From: Thauera butanivorans NBRC 103042 | GTDB lineage: Bacteria > Pseudomonadota > Gammaproteobacteria > Burkholderiales > Rhodocyclaceae | Assembly (NCBI RefSeq): GCF_001591165.1 | Contig: NZ_BCUG01000018.1 | Span: forward strand, 1 to 64,000 | Direction: 5' to 3' | DNA: 64,000 bases | Shown: positions 10,718 to 19,596 of the stretch, one piece after another | How the letters are laid out: each line of letters starts with the position of its first letter | Numbering within the stretch: position 1 is the stretch's first letter | Made by a program: the position numbers and the translations under genes | The notes under the pieces: generated by a model | The model's database searches: none | Seen by the model: the letters and a program-made list of their open reading frames with translations, nothing else | Told to the model about the DNA's origin: nothing

Positions 10718-11110
10718 TCAGCCGTCGTCGTCGGGCGCGCGCAGGGCATCCCGGTCGCGGGCGAGTTCGGCGAGGCTGGCGGCGAACAGCCGGCTGCCCT
10801 GCTTGAAATCGCGTGCCACGTTGGTGGCGGTGAACAGCGCACCGCCGAGGCAGATCGCGGTGGACAGGCCGAGTGCGAGCAGGCGGTGCTCCTCCCAGAA
10901 CAGCACGGTCAGGAACACCATCAGGAAGACCAGGCCGAAGCCCAGCAGCAGCCCGCACAGCACGATGTTGATCGCCAGGCGGGCGAGGCGCAGCTTTTCT
11001 TCCTGCGCCTCGAGTGCCAGCAGTTCGAGCCGCGTCTGCAGCGTCTGCAGCGCGGCATCGGCGATGCCGCGCAGGCGCCCGGCCAGGCGAGGCTTGCGGG
11101 CCTGCTCCAT
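10718..11110 (-). CDS. Phage-holin-family membrane protein (YqjE-like)
   Basis: The 130-aa protein has two strong membrane helices in the middle (INIVLCGLLLGFGLVFLMVF and a second near residues 78-96), flanked by charged helical ends. This is the YqjE/'phage holin family' layout, and despite the Pfam name there is no phage context here. It sits 13 bases before the YqjK-like gene and 8 bases after the DUF883 gene, so the trio is an operon. Function unknown. Confidence 0.75.
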   Translation of the reverse strand: MEQARKPRLAGRLRGIADAALQTLQTRLELLALEAQEEKLRLARLAINIVLCGLLLGFGLVFLMVFLTVLFWEEHRLLALGLSTAICLGGALFTATNVARDFKQGSRLFAASLAELARDRDALRAPDDDG

Positions 11111-11118
11111 CTTCGGCG

Positions 11119-11430
11119 TCAGCGGCGGCTGGCGAGCAGGCCGAGCAGGAAGGCGACGCCGGCGGCGACGCCCAGCGACTGCCAGGGGTGCTCATGCACG
11201 TAGTCGTCGGTGGCGCGGGCGGCCTTCTTGCCCGAATCGATCAGCGCGGCTTCGGCGTCGGACAGCTTGGCCTTGGCTGCGGCGAGGCGTTCGGTGATGC
11301 GGCCGCGCAGGTCGCCCAGCTTGTCGCCGGTCTGGTCGGCGGTCAGGGCAAGCAGATCTTCTGCGTCGGTGATGATGGCCCTGAGATCATCGACGAGCTT
11401 GTCTTTCGAGGGGACTGCAGCTTTGGCCAT
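11119..11430 (-). CDS. DUF883 (YqjD/ElaB) family protein
   Basis: The 103-aa protein is a long amphipathic helix rich in Ala, Lys, Asp and Glu, followed by the family signature DDYVHEHPWQSLGVAAGVAFLLGLL and a C-terminal RR. In E. coli, YqjD and ElaB are inner-membrane-anchored proteins that bind ribosomes in stationary phase; that role is inferred here only from family. An AGGAGAGA ribosome binding site precedes the ATG. First gene of the DUF883-YqjE-YqjK set. Confidence 0.85.
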   Translation of the reverse strand: MAKAAVPSKDKLVDDLRAIITDAEDLLALTADQTGDKLGDLRGRITERLAAAKAKLSDAEAALIDSGKKAARATDDYVHEHPWQSLGVAAGVAFLLGLLASRR

Positions 11431-11701
11431 GGTATCTCTCCTTGTTCATCCGTCATGAATGATCGCGCTTCTGCGCGCCCATCCACAGGCTAACGCCGCC
11501 GGGGGGCAAAGGCAATGCAAAAGCGGGTAACAAAAAATGGGTGCGTACCCTGAAATGGGCGCCAGTGCTGGCGCCGGAGGGTTTGTGCGGCGCAAAACCG
11601 CGTATAGTCCGACGAAGACCAACAGCCTGACGGCATCGTCCGGATACGCCATCCGTGTGGCGGGCGGCCAGCCAGGCAGCGATTCCCTTTCCCTCTGCCC
11701 G

Positions 11702-12409
11702 ATGAGCATACGTACCGAATCCGTGCCGCAGGCCGGTAACAAGGCGTCCGGCGCGAAGCTGCCGGAATATCTGCGCCGCACCTATACCTGGGCCTACCTG
11801 AGCCCGCGCACCATGCCCTGGCTGGACCGGGCGCCGGTGGTGTCGGCAATCCTGTGGGGCAACGCCGGCCGCCTGATGCGCTGGGCGGCGGCGCAGTTCG
11901 CGCCGGGCGAGCACGTTTTGCAGGCGGCCTGCGTGTATGGCGATTTCTCGCCGATGCTGGCGCGGCGCGTCGGCCCGCAGGGGCGCCTGTCGATCCGCGA
12001 CGTGGCGCCGATCCAGATCGACAACGTGCGGCGCAAGCTCGCCGGCCTGCCGCAGGCCGACGCCGAAGTGGCCGATCTCGTCGATCCACTGCCCACGCGT
12101 TATGACGCCGTGTGCTGTTTCTTCCTGCTCCACGAGGTGCCCGAGGCCGAGCGGCGGCGCATCGTCGCCAACCTGCTCGCGGCGGTGAAGCCCGGCGGCC
12201 GCGCGGTGTTCGTCGATTACCACCGGCCGCGCCCCTGGCATCCGCTGGCGCCGGTGATGGCGGGCGTGTTCCGTTGGCTGGAGCCCTTCGCCGAATCCCT
12301 GCTCGACGAGCCGCTGGGGACCCTCGCCGACGAGGCGGGCGACTTCGAGTGGCACAAGCAGACCCGCTTCGGCGGCCTCTACCAGCTCGTGGTGGCGCGC
12401 CGCCGCTGA
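11702..12409 (+). CDS. rquA: Rhodoquinone biosynthesis protein RquA
   Basis: The 235-aa protein is a methyltransferase-fold protein with features of RquA rather than UbiE: LPEYLRRTYTWAYLSPR near residues 20-36, ILWGN, QAACVYGDFSPML in place of a normal glycine-rich SAM motif (near residues 75-86), VAPIQIDNVRRKL, FFLLHEVPEAERR and VDYHRPRPWHPLAPVM. RquA converts ubiquinone to rhodoquinone, replacing a methoxy group by an amino group, which supports fumarate reduction without oxygen. The frame opens earlier (11537), but homologous sequence begins after the ATG at 11702; no clear ribosome binding site is visible. It converges on xth with 18 bases between stops. Family call is strong; rhodoquinone production is inferred. 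Confidence 0.85.
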   Translation: MSIRTESVPQAGNKASGAKLPEYLRRTYTWAYLSPRTMPWLDRAPVVSAILWGNAGRLMRWAAAQFAPGEHVLQAACVYGDFSPMLARRVGPQGRLSIRDVAPIQIDNVRRKLAGLPQADAEVADLVDPLPTRYDAVCCFFLLHEVPEAERRRIVANLLAAVKPGGRAVFVDYHRPRPWHPLAPVMAGVFRWLEPFAESLLDEPLGTLADEAGDFEWHKQTRFGGLYQLVVARRR

Positions 12410-12427
12410 GGCTGTGCGTGGCCTGCC

Positions 12428-13210
12428 CTACAGCGCCCAGTCGTAGTCGACCGTCAGCGGCGCATGATCCGAGAAGCGCTGCTCCTTGTACACCGCAGTG
12501 GCCAGCGCCGTGCCCGCGATGGCGGGCGTGGCGATCTGGTAGTCCAGCCTCCAGCCGACGTTCTTCGCCCAGGCCTGGCCGCGGTTCGACCACCACGTGT
12601 AGCAGGCATCGGTGGCCTCGGGGTGCAGGCGGCGATAGACGTCGATCCAGCCCTGCTCGTCGAACAGGCGGCTGAGCCAGGCGCGCTCCTCGGGCAGGAA
12701 GCCCGAGTTCTTCTGGTTCGATTTCCAGTTCTTCAGGTCGATCTCGCGGTGGGCGATGTTCCAGTCGCCGCAGACGACGACTTCCTGGCCGCTGGCGGCG
12801 AGCGCGGCCATGTGCGGCAGGAAGCGGTCCATGAAGCTGAACTTGATCTGCAGGCGCTCTTCCGAGCTCGATCCCGAGGGCAGGTACAGCGACACCACCG
12901 ACAGCTTGCCGAAATCGAGCTGCAGGAAGCGGCCCTCGGCGTCGATGTCGGCGATGCCCAGGCCTTCGACGACGCGGTCCGGCTCGATGCGGCTGTAGAT
13001 GCCGACGCCGCTGTAGCCCTTCTTCTCGGCATGGTGGAACCAGCCTTTCATGCCTTCCGGGCTGCGCATTTCCGGATTCAGGTCGCCGGCCTGTGCTTTC
13101 AGCTCCTGCATGCAGACGATGTCGGCCTGCTGGCGGGGCAGCCAGTCCAGGTAACCCTTGCTGACTGCGGAGCGGATGCCGTTGAGGTTGAGGGAGATGA
13201 TGCGTAACAT
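12428..13210 (-). CDS. xth: Exodeoxyribonuclease III
   Basis: The 260-aa endonuclease/exonuclease/phosphatase-fold enzyme acts in base-excision repair (AP endonuclease and 3'-5' exonuclease). Catalytic landmarks are [15 protein letters not shown] (Asn ligand), CMQELK (metal Glu), the [17 protein letters not shown] Asp/Asn pair, and the SDHAPL His dyad near the C-terminus. Length is standard for ExoIII. The ATG ending at 13210 lies only 39 bases (or 15, depending on the pyrE start) from the divergent pyrE gene, so the promoters must overlap. Confidence 0.95.
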   Translation of the reverse strand: MLRIISLNLNGIRSAVSKGYLDWLPRQQADIVCMQELKAQAGDLNPEMRSPEGMKGWFHHAEKKGYSGVGIYSRIEPDRVVEGLGIADIDAEGRFLQLDFGKLSVVSLYLPSGSSSEERLQIKFSFMDRFLPHMAALAASGQEVVVCGDWNIAHREIDLKNWKSNQKNSGFLPEERAWLSRLFDEQGWIDVYRRLHPEATDACYTWWSNRGQAWAKNVGWRLDYQIATPAIAGTALATAVYKEQRFSDHAPLTVDYDWAL

Positions 13211-13249
13211 GGATGCTTTCCAGAAATGCTGCACAGCAGCCGGACAGCC

Positions 13250-13894
13250 GTGGATTTTAGCCGGGATTTCATCGCTCTCGCCTGTCGCAAGGGGGTGCTG
13301 CGCTTCGGCGCCTTCGTGACCAAGGCGGGGCGCAACTCGCCGTATTTCTTCAATGCCGGTCTGTTCGACGACGGTGCCTCCTTCCGCGAGCTGTGCGGCT
13401 ACTACGCCCGCGCGATCCGCGCTTCGGGCGTGGCCTGCGACATGCTGTTCGGGCCGGCCTACAAGGGCATCCCGCTGGTCGCCGGCACGGCGATCCGCCT
13501 CGCCGAGGACGGCATCGACCTGCCGTTCGCCTTCAACCGCAAGGAAGCCAAGGACCATGGCGAAGGCGGCACCCTGATCGGCGCGCCGCTGAAGGGCGGC
13601 GTGCTGATCCTCGACGACGTGATCTCGGCCGGCACTTCGGTGCGCGAGTCGGTGGAGATCATCCGTGCCGCGGGCGCGACGCCGGCAGGCGTGGTGATCG
13701 CTCTCGATCGCATGGAGCGCGGCAAGGGGGCGCTGTCGGCGGTGCAGGAAGTACGCGAGCAGTTCGGCATTCCGGTGATCGCGGTGGCGACGCTCGAAGA
13801 CCTGATCGCCTACCTGGCCGACAGTCCCGAGCTTGCGGCGAACCTGGGTGCAGTGCAGGCCTACCGCGAACAATATGGCATTGCGTCGAACTGA
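13250..13894 (+). CDS. pyrE: Orotate phosphoribosyltransferase
   Basis: The enzyme makes OMP from orotate and PRPP in pyrimidine synthesis. Landmarks are [23 protein letters not shown], the catalytic-loop [14 protein letters not shown] and the PRPP motif [13 protein letters not shown]. The GTG at 13250 gives [20 protein letters not shown] and 214 aa, matching the 213-aa E. coli enzyme. An upstream ATG at 13226 would add eight residues and leave only 15 bases to the divergent xth start. The next gene overlaps the 3' end by 20 bases. Confidence 0.93.
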   Translation: MDFSRDFIALACRKGVLRFGAFVTKAGRNSPYFFNAGLFDDGASFRELCGYYARAIRASGVACDMLFGPAYKGIPLVAGTAIRLAEDGIDLPFAFNRKEAKDHGEGGTLIGAPLKGGVLILDDVISAGTSVRESVEIIRAAGATPAGVVIALDRMERGKGALSAVQEVREQFGIPVIAVATLEDLIAYLADSPELAANLGAVQAYREQYGIASN

Positions 13895-14555
13895 GCAGCC
13901 GTCCGGCAGGGGCGTGCTGGCGGGCGTGCTGGCCGCTGCGGCGCTGATGGCCGCCGATGGGGCGCTGGCCCAGGCGCAAGGCGGGCGCGTGATCTATTGC
14001 TGCGACGTCGGCAGCCAGGCGGTCTGCGGCGACATCCTGCCCCCTGTCTGCTATGGCCGGGCCTATCGCGAGATGAATCCATCGGGTACCGTGCGCCGCA
14101 TCGTGCCGGCACCCTTGACCACCGAGGAAATCGCCCGGCGCAATGCGCTGGAACGGGAGCGCCGCGCCCAGGAGGCGCTCCGCCTGAAGCAACTGCGCAT
14201 GGACGAGGCCCTGCTCGAAACCTATCGCAGCCTGCAGCATCTCGACGAGCGGCGCGACCGGGAAATCGGTGCGCTGGACAAGTCCATCCAGATCCTGCGC
14301 CAGCGCGAGGCCGAACTGATCGAGCGCCAGCACGAGCTGATCGAGGAAGCGTCGCGGGCGGGCGAGGGCAATGCCGACCCGGTGATCGAGGAGAACATCC
14401 GCAGCCTGGACGGCGAGATCGTCGCCCAGCGCAGCGTGATCGATGCCAAGATGCGCGAGCGCTCGGCGATACTCGACCGTTTCGACGAGGACCGGCAGCG
14501 CTACATCGAGCTGACCTCGCCCGCCTCTTCCGCCCCGCAGCCCGGGGTGCGCTGA
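13875..14555 (+). CDS. Secreted coiled-coil protein, DUF4124-like N-terminus
   Basis: The 226-aa protein has a signal peptide (Arg-rich start, hydrophobic core [22 protein letters not shown]). A small Cys-containing segment with [24 protein letters not shown] follows, resembling the start of DUF4124-type periplasmic proteins. From about residue 90 to 215 it is a long charged helix with clear heptads (repeated [15 protein letters not shown] and [14 protein letters not shown] patterns), so a periplasmic coiled coil is likely. The four cysteines near residues 36-57 could pair. The ATG overlaps pyrE by 20 bases. Function unknown. Confidence 0.75.
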   Translation: MALRRTEQPSGRGVLAGVLAAAALMAADGALAQAQGGRVIYCCDVGSQAVCGDILPPVCYGRAYREMNPSGTVRRIVPAPLTTEEIARRNALERERRAQEALRLKQLRMDEALLETYRSLQHLDERRDREIGALDKSIQILRQREAELIERQHELIEEASRAGEGNADPVIEENIRSLDGEIVAQRSVIDAKMRERSAILDRFDEDRQRYIELTSPASSAPQPGVR

Positions 14556-14567
14556 GTTCCTCGAGCC

Positions 14568-15359
14568 ATGTACCGCGATCATCCGGATCCCGAACTGGAC
14601 CGCGTCGCCACGCTGCTGGCCCGGGCGCAGCGCATCCTCTTCATCACCGGCGCGGGCATCTCGGCCGATTCCGGCCTGCCCACTTACCGCGGCATCGGCG
14701 GCCTGTACCACGAGCGCCTGACGGCCGAAGGGCTGACGATCGAGGAAGCGCTGTCGGGCGAGATGATGGCGCTGCGGCCCGAGGTCTCGTGGAAATACAT
14801 CGCCGAGATCGAGGCCAACTGCCGCGGCGCCCGCCCCAATGCCGCGCACCGCCTGATCGCCGCGCTCGAGCAGGAGAAGCCGATGGTCTGCGTGCTGACG
14901 CAGAACGTCGACGGCCTGCATGCCGATGCCGGCTCGCGCAACCTGATCGAGATGCACGGCACGGTGCACCGCCTGCGCTGCGACGACTGCATGAATGCGC
15001 GCCGGGTGGCCGATTACGCCGGGCTGCAGATCCCGCCCGAATGCCCGCGCTGCGGCGGCATCATGCGGCCGGACATCGTGCTGTTCGGCGAGCAGTTGCC
15101 GCAGCGTGCGCTGGAGCGCCTGGAGCACGTATTGCAGCAGCAGCTCGACCTGGTGATCTCGATCGGCACCACCAGCGTCTTTCCCTACATCGCCGGGCCC
15201 GTCGTATGGGCGGCGCAGGACGGCGTGCCGACGGTGGAGATCAATCCGGGCGATACCGAGGTCAGCAGCATCGTCCGCCATCGCCTGCGCATGACCGCGA
15301 GCGAAGCGCTGCGCGCGCTGTGGGACCGAACCCATCCCAGCGAAGCTGCCGAAGGCTGA
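14568..15359 (+). CDS. Sir2-family NAD-dependent deacylase
   Basis: The 263-aa sirtuin removes acyl groups from lysines using NAD. The NAD-binding motif GAGISADSGLPTYRG is near residues 27-41. TQNVDGLHADAG and the catalytic His in EMHGTVHRLRC are present, and the zinc site is CDDC plus CPRCGG. IVLFGEQLP and SIGTTSVFPYIAG complete the Rossmann core. The Tyr-Arg pair that marks SIRT5-type desuccinylases is not obvious, so substrate class is left open. A bidirectional terminator follows. Confidence 0.92.
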   Translation: MYRDHPDPELDRVATLLARAQRILFITGAGISADSGLPTYRGIGGLYHERLTAEGLTIEEALSGEMMALRPEVSWKYIAEIEANCRGARPNAAHRLIAALEQEKPMVCVLTQNVDGLHADAGSRNLIEMHGTVHRLRCDDCMNARRVADYAGLQIPPECPRCGGIMRPDIVLFGEQLPQRALERLEHVLQQQLDLVISIGTTSVFPYIAGPVVWAAQDGVPTVEINPGDTEVSSIVRHRLRMTASEALRALWDRTHPSEAAEG

Positions 15360-15419
15360 AGCTGCGCTGCCCGGCGTGATGGCTGGGTCGTCCGGCCTTG
15401 CTGTAGCGGGGTCGAATGC

Positions 15420-15451
15420 AAAGGGCCGGGGTCTTGCGATCCCGGCCCTTT
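15420..15451. terminator. Bidirectional rho-independent terminator
   Basis: AAAGGGCCGGG and CCCGGCCCTTT form a perfect 11-bp stem around a 10-base loop, with A residues on one side and T residues on the other. It sits between the converging ends of the sirtuin gene (15359) and the FAD/Fe-S oxidoreductase gene (15473), so it can serve both strands. Confidence 0.8.
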
Positions 15452-15472
15452 GCTTTGCTGCGTCGCCTCCGC

Positions 15473-18400
15473 CTACAGCAGCACGCGCTCGATGCCGCCG
15501 TTGTTGGCCTTGCCGACGTAGTCGGGCAGCCAGTTCTCGCCGAGCAGGTGGCGGGCGAGTTCGACCACGATGTAGTCGGGCTCGACGCCGCCGGCGTCGT
15601 TGGCGTAGCGGTGCATGCCCTGCAGGCAGCTCGGGCAGGAGGTCAGCAGCTTGATGCGGGCGTTGGGGTCATCCTCGCGCAGCTTGGCCGCGCCCTTCTC
15701 GATCTCTTCCTGCTTGCGGAAGCGCACCTGGGTCGAGATGTCGGGGCGGGCGACGGCGAGCGTGCCGGATTCGCCGCAGCAGCGGTCGGACAGGTCGACG
15801 CGCGTGCCCATCAGCTCGTTGGCCACCTTGATGCCGGAATGCACCTTCATCGGCGTGTGGCAGGGCTCGTGGTACATGTACTTCACGCCTTGCACGCCGT
15901 CGAGCTTGACGCCCTTTTCCATCAGGTACTCGTGGATGTCGAGCAGCCGGCAACCGGGGAAGATCTTCTCGAACTCGTACTTCTGCAACTGATCCATGCA
16001 GGTGCCGCAGGACACGATCACGGTCTTGATGTCGAGATAGTTCAGCGTGTTGGCGACGCGGTGGAACAGCACGCGGTTGTCGGTGGTGATCTTCTGGCCC
16101 TTTTCGTCCTCGCCGGCGGCGGTCTGCGGGTAGCCGCAGCACAGGTAGCCCGGCGGCAGCACGGTCTGGGCGCCGACGTGGTAGAGCATGGCCTGGGTGG
16201 CCAGCCCGACCTGGCTGAACAGGCGCTCGGAGCCGCAGCCGGGGAAGTAGAACACCGCTTCAGACTCGCCGTTGACTTTCCGCGGGTCGCGGATCACCGG
16301 GATGACCTTGTCGTCCTCGATGTCGAGCAGCGCGCGGCTGGTGCGCTTGGGCAGGTTGCCGGGCATCGGCTTGTTGATGAAGTGGATCACCTGGGCCTTG
16401 ATCGGCGGCTTGCCGAGCGTCGCCGGCGGTGCCTTCAACTGCTGCTGGATCAGGCCGAACTTTTTCGCCATGTCGTGCGCCCAGCGCTGGGCCTTGTAGC
16501 CCCAGCCCATCATGCCGACGCGCATCGCCTTGATCGTGGCCGGGTCCTTGATGGTCAGGAAGGCCATCGCCGCCGCCTTGCCCGGATTGAACGACTTCTT
16601 GCCCTGCTTGCGCAGCAGGTTGCGCATCTTGATCGACACGTCGCCGAAGTCGATATCCACCGGACAGGGCTTCTCGCACTTGTGGCAGATCGTGCAGTGG
16701 TCGGCGACGTCCTCGAACTCGGCCCAGTGCGCCAGCGACACGCCGCGGCGGGTCTGTTCCTCGTACAGGAAGGCCTCGATCAGCAGCGAAGTGGACAGGA
16801 TCTTGTTGCGCGGGCTGTACAGCAGGTTGGCGCGCGGCACGTGGGTGGAGCACACCGGCTTGCACTTGCCGCAGCGCAGGCAGTCCTTGATGTCGTGGGC
16901 GATGTCGCCGACGTCGGTCTGCTCCATGATGATGGACTCGTGTCCCATCAGGTTGAAGCTGGGGGTGTAGGCGTTGTCCAGGTTGCCCTTGATCGGCCCC
17001 TGGCGCATCAGCTTGCCGCGGTTGAAGCGGCCTTCCGGGTCGACTTTCTGCTTGTACGCCCAGAACTCGCCCATTTCCTCGTCGGTCAGGTAGTCGAGCT
17101 TGGTGATGCCGATGCCGTGCTCGCCCGAGATCACGCCGTCAAGGCTGCGCGCCAGCGCCATGATGCGGTCGACCGCGCGGTTGGCGGTCTGCAGCATCTC
17201 GTAGTGGTCGGAGTTGACCGGCAGGTTGGTGTGCACGTTGCCGTCGCCGGCGTGCATGTGCAGCGCGACGAAGACGCGGCCGCGCAGCACTTCGCGGTGG
17301 ATGTCGGCGATGCGGGCGAGGATGCGCGCGAACAGCGCGCCGTCGAAGACCTGCTCGAGCAGCGGGCGCAGCTCGGTCTTCCACGACACGCGGATCGAGT
17401 AGTCCTGCAGGCGGTGGAACAGCACCGGATCGGCGGCGCGGTTGCTGAGTTCGCCGGCGTCGATGCCGTAGTCGGCGAACTGCGGCTCGGCTTCGGCCAG
17501 CGCCAGGTCGAGGTTGTCGAGCAGCCACTGCCAGCGCCGCCGCACCGCGGCGACGTAGGCCAGCGCCTGGGCGCGGTGGTCGGCGATCAGCGTCTCGCGG
17601 TCGACGATCTCGTCCTTGACGTCGAGCGGCAGTTCGCCGCGCAGGAAGGTTTCCAGCGTGTCGCACAGCTCGATCTTGTTCTGCAGCGACAGCTCGATGT
17701 TGATGCGCTCGATGCCGTCGCAGTACTCGCCCATGCGCGGCAGCGGGATGACCACGTCCTCGTTGATCTTGAAGGCGTTGGTGTGGCGCGAGATCGCCGC
17801 AGTGCGGCTGCGTTCGAGCCAGAAGCGCTTGCGCTGCTCGGGGCTGACGGCGATGAAGCCTTCGGCGCCGCGGCTGTTGGTCATGCGCACGACGTCGGAG
17901 GCGGCCTGCATCACCGCGTTCTCGTCGAAGCCGACGATGTCGCCGATCAGCACCATCTTCGGCCGGCCGTGGCGCTTGGCCTTGGTGGCGTAGCCGACTG
18001 CCTTGACGTAGCGTTCGTCGAGGTGTTCGAGGCCGGCCAGCAGCACGCCGGCGAGGTTGCCGGCGCCGCCCGGCTTGAAGTAGTCGGTGATCTCGACGAT
18101 CGCCGGCACCGCCTCGCGCACCTGGCCGAAGAACTCCAGGCACACGGTGCGGGTGATCGGCGGCATCTTGTGCAGCACCCAGCGCGCGGCGACGATCAGG
18201 CCGTCGGTGCCTTCCTTCTGCACGCCGGGGATGCCGCCGAGGAACTTGTCGGTGACGTCCTTGCCCAGGCCGTCCTTGCGGCAGTGCGCGCCGGGCATCG
18301 ACAGCACCTCCTCGCCCAGCGGCTTGTAGCTGAGGCCGTCGAAGCGGCGCAGGCGGAAGCGCGCGGTGTGCTGCTCGTGGATCTTGCCGAAGTTGTGGTC

Positions 18401-19354
18401 CAGGCGCTCGACTTCCAGCCAGTTGCCGTCCGGCGTGACCATCTTCCACCACGCCAGGTTGTCGAGCGCGGTGCCCCACAGCACGGCCTTCTTGCCGCCG
18501 GCGTTCATGGCGATGTTGCCGCCCACACAGGAGGCGCTGGCCGAGGTCGGGTCGACCGCGAACACGCGGCCGGCCAGCGCCGCCGCCTCGGACACGCGCT
18601 CGGTGACGACGCCGGCGCCGGTGCGGATCGTCGCGTAAGGCGAATCCATCGGCCTGCCTTCGGCATCGGGCAGCACCATGTCCTCGACCGCGCCGATGGC
18701 GATCAGCTTCTCGGTGTTGATCACCACCGAGTCGGCGTCCAGCGGCACGGCGCCGCCGGTGTAGCCGGTGCCGCCGCCGCGCGGGATGATGGTGAGGCCG
18801 AGCGTGATGCATGCGCGCACCAGCGGCGCCATTTCCTCCTCGGTGTCGGGGTAGAGGACGACGAAGGGGTACTCGACGCGCCAGTCGGTGGCGTCGGTGA
18901 CGTGCGACACGCGGGCGTGGCCGTCGAAGCAGATGTTGTCGCGGCGGGTGTGGCGCGACAGCGCCTTGAGCACCGACTTGCGCCGCCGCGCGGTGGCGTC
19001 GAACCAGCTCTCGAAGCTGGAGATGGCATCGCGCGTGCGTGCGATCAGCAGGGTCACGCGGTCGTTGCCCTGGCGGCGCTTCTCGATCTCGGCCAGGCGG
19101 TGGTTCAGCGCGCCGATCAGCGCCTCGCGCCGCTCGCGGCTGTCGAGCAGGTCGTCCTCGAGGTAGGGGTTGCGGCGCACCACCCAGATGTCGCCGAGGA
19201 CTTCGTACAGCATGCGCGCCGAACGGCCGGTGACGCGCTCCGCGCGCAGTTCGTCGAGCACCGCCCAGGCTTCGCTGCCGAGCAGGCGCATGACGATCTC
19301 GCGGTCCGAGAACGAAGTGTAGTTGTACGGAATTTCGCGCAGGCGTTGGGTCAT
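15473..19354 (-). CDS. DUF3683 FAD-linked oxidase / Fe-S dehydrogenase fusion
   Basis: The 1293-aa protein joins four parts. Residues 1-60 are the DUF3683 segment. Residues about 150-640 are a FAD-binding PCMH domain with [11 protein letters not shown] near 191-201 and a FAD-oxidase C-terminal domain ([27 protein letters not shown]). Two 4Fe-4S clusters follow near residues 820-900 ([16 protein letters not shown] and [14 protein letters not shown]). The C-terminal third has CCG/heterodisulfide-reductase-type Cys motifs ([31 protein letters not shown]). It is like D-lactate or glycolate dehydrogenase fused to GlpC, so it probably oxidises a 2-hydroxyacid and feeds electrons to the quinone pool. 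Substrate unknown. It stands alone, with a terminator at its 3' end. Confidence 0.88.
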   Translation of the reverse strand: MTQRLREIPYNYTSFSDREIVMRLLGSEAWAVLDELRAERVTGRSARMLYEVLGDIWVVRRNPYLEDDLLDSRERREALIGALNHRLAEIEKRRQGNDRVTLLIARTRDAISSFESWFDATARRRKSVLKALSRHTRRDNICFDGHARVSHVTDATDWRVEYPFVVLYPDTEEEMAPLVRACITLGLTIIPRGGGTGYTGGAVPLDADSVVINTEKLIAIGAVEDMVLPDAEGRPMDSPYATIRTGAGVVTERVSEAAALAGRVFAVDPTSASASCVGGNIAMNAGGKKAVLWGTALDNLAWWKMVTPDGNWLEVERLDHNFGKIHEQHTARFRLRRFDGLSYKPLGEEVLSMPGAHCRKDGLGKDVTDKFLGGIPGVQKEGTDGLIVAARWVLHKMPPITRTVCLEFFGQVREAVPAIVEITDYFKPGGAGNLAGVLLAGLEHLDERYVKAVGYATKAKRHGRPKMVLIGDIVGFDENAVMQAASDVVRMTNSRGAEGFIAVSPEQRKRFWLERSRTAAISRHTNAFKINEDVVIPLPRMGEYCDGIERINIELSLQNKIELCDTLETFLRGELPLDVKDEIVDRETLIADHRAQALAYVAAVRRRWQWLLDNLDLALAEAEPQFADYGIDAGELSNRAADPVLFHRLQDYSIRVSWKTELRPLLEQVFDGALFARILARIADIHREVLRGRVFVALHMHAGDGNVHTNLPVNSDHYEMLQTANRAVDRIMALARSLDGVISGEHGIGITKLDYLTDEEMGEFWAYKQKVDPEGRFNRGKLMRQGPIKGNLDNAYTPSFNLMGHESIIMEQTDVGDIAHDIKDCLRCGKCKPVCSTHVPRANLLYSPRNKILSTSLLIEAFLYEEQTRRGVSLAHWAEFEDVADHCTICHKCEKPCPVDIDFGDVSIKMRNLLRKQGKKSFNPGKAAAMAFLTIKDPATIKAMRVGMMGWGYKAQRWAHDMAKKFGLIQQQLKAPPATLGKPPIKAQVIHFINKPMPGNLPKRTSRALLDIEDDKVIPVIRDPRKVNGESEAVFYFPGCGSERLFSQVGLATQAMLYHVGAQTVLPPGYLCCGYPQTAAGEDEKGQKITTDNRVLFHRVANTLNYLDIKTVIVSCGTCMDQLQKYEFEKIFPGCRLLDIHEYLMEKGVKLDGVQGVKYMYHEPCHTPMKVHSGIKVANELMGTRVDLSDRCCGESGTLAVARPDISTQVRFRKQEEIEKGAAKLREDDPNARIKLLTSCPSCLQGMHRYANDAGGVEPDYIVVELARHLLGENWLPDYVGKANNGGIERVLL

Positions 19355-19491
19355 CGGGATACCGGGAGAGCTGCTGCTGGGGAACGTGCCATTTTAGCCC
19401 ACCGCAGTGCACCATGCAGCAAAAAACAAAACCTTACCGGGAGCGTGGGCACGCGTCGGCATGCTGGAGCCGGTTCAGCGTGCGGTGGGGA

Positions 19492-19551
19492 TCAGCCGCT
19501 CACCAGCTTCGCCACGCCGGCGCTGATCATCACGACGTCCACGGTCTCCAT
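19492..19551 (-). CDS. Possible 19-residue leader-like ORF
   Basis: After the stop of the DUF3141 gene the next minus-strand ATG reads METVDVVMISAGVAKLVSG and stops. An AGGAG motif lies about ten bases before the ATG. It could be a small peptide, the remnant of a decayed gene or chance; nothing recognisable supports a function. The rest of the 242-base gap between the two large minus-strand genes holds nothing I can identify. Confidence 0.2.
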   Translation of the reverse strand: METVDVVMISAGVAKLVSG

Positions 19552-19596
19552 GCGGAAGGGGCTCCTGTCGGTTGCGCGGCTGCCTGGGCCGCAGGG

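Noticed and set aside
10718-11110. Prophage remnant, suggested by the holin-family name
   Set aside because: The neighbours are YqjD- and YqjK-like housekeeping genes, and no other phage gene is present.
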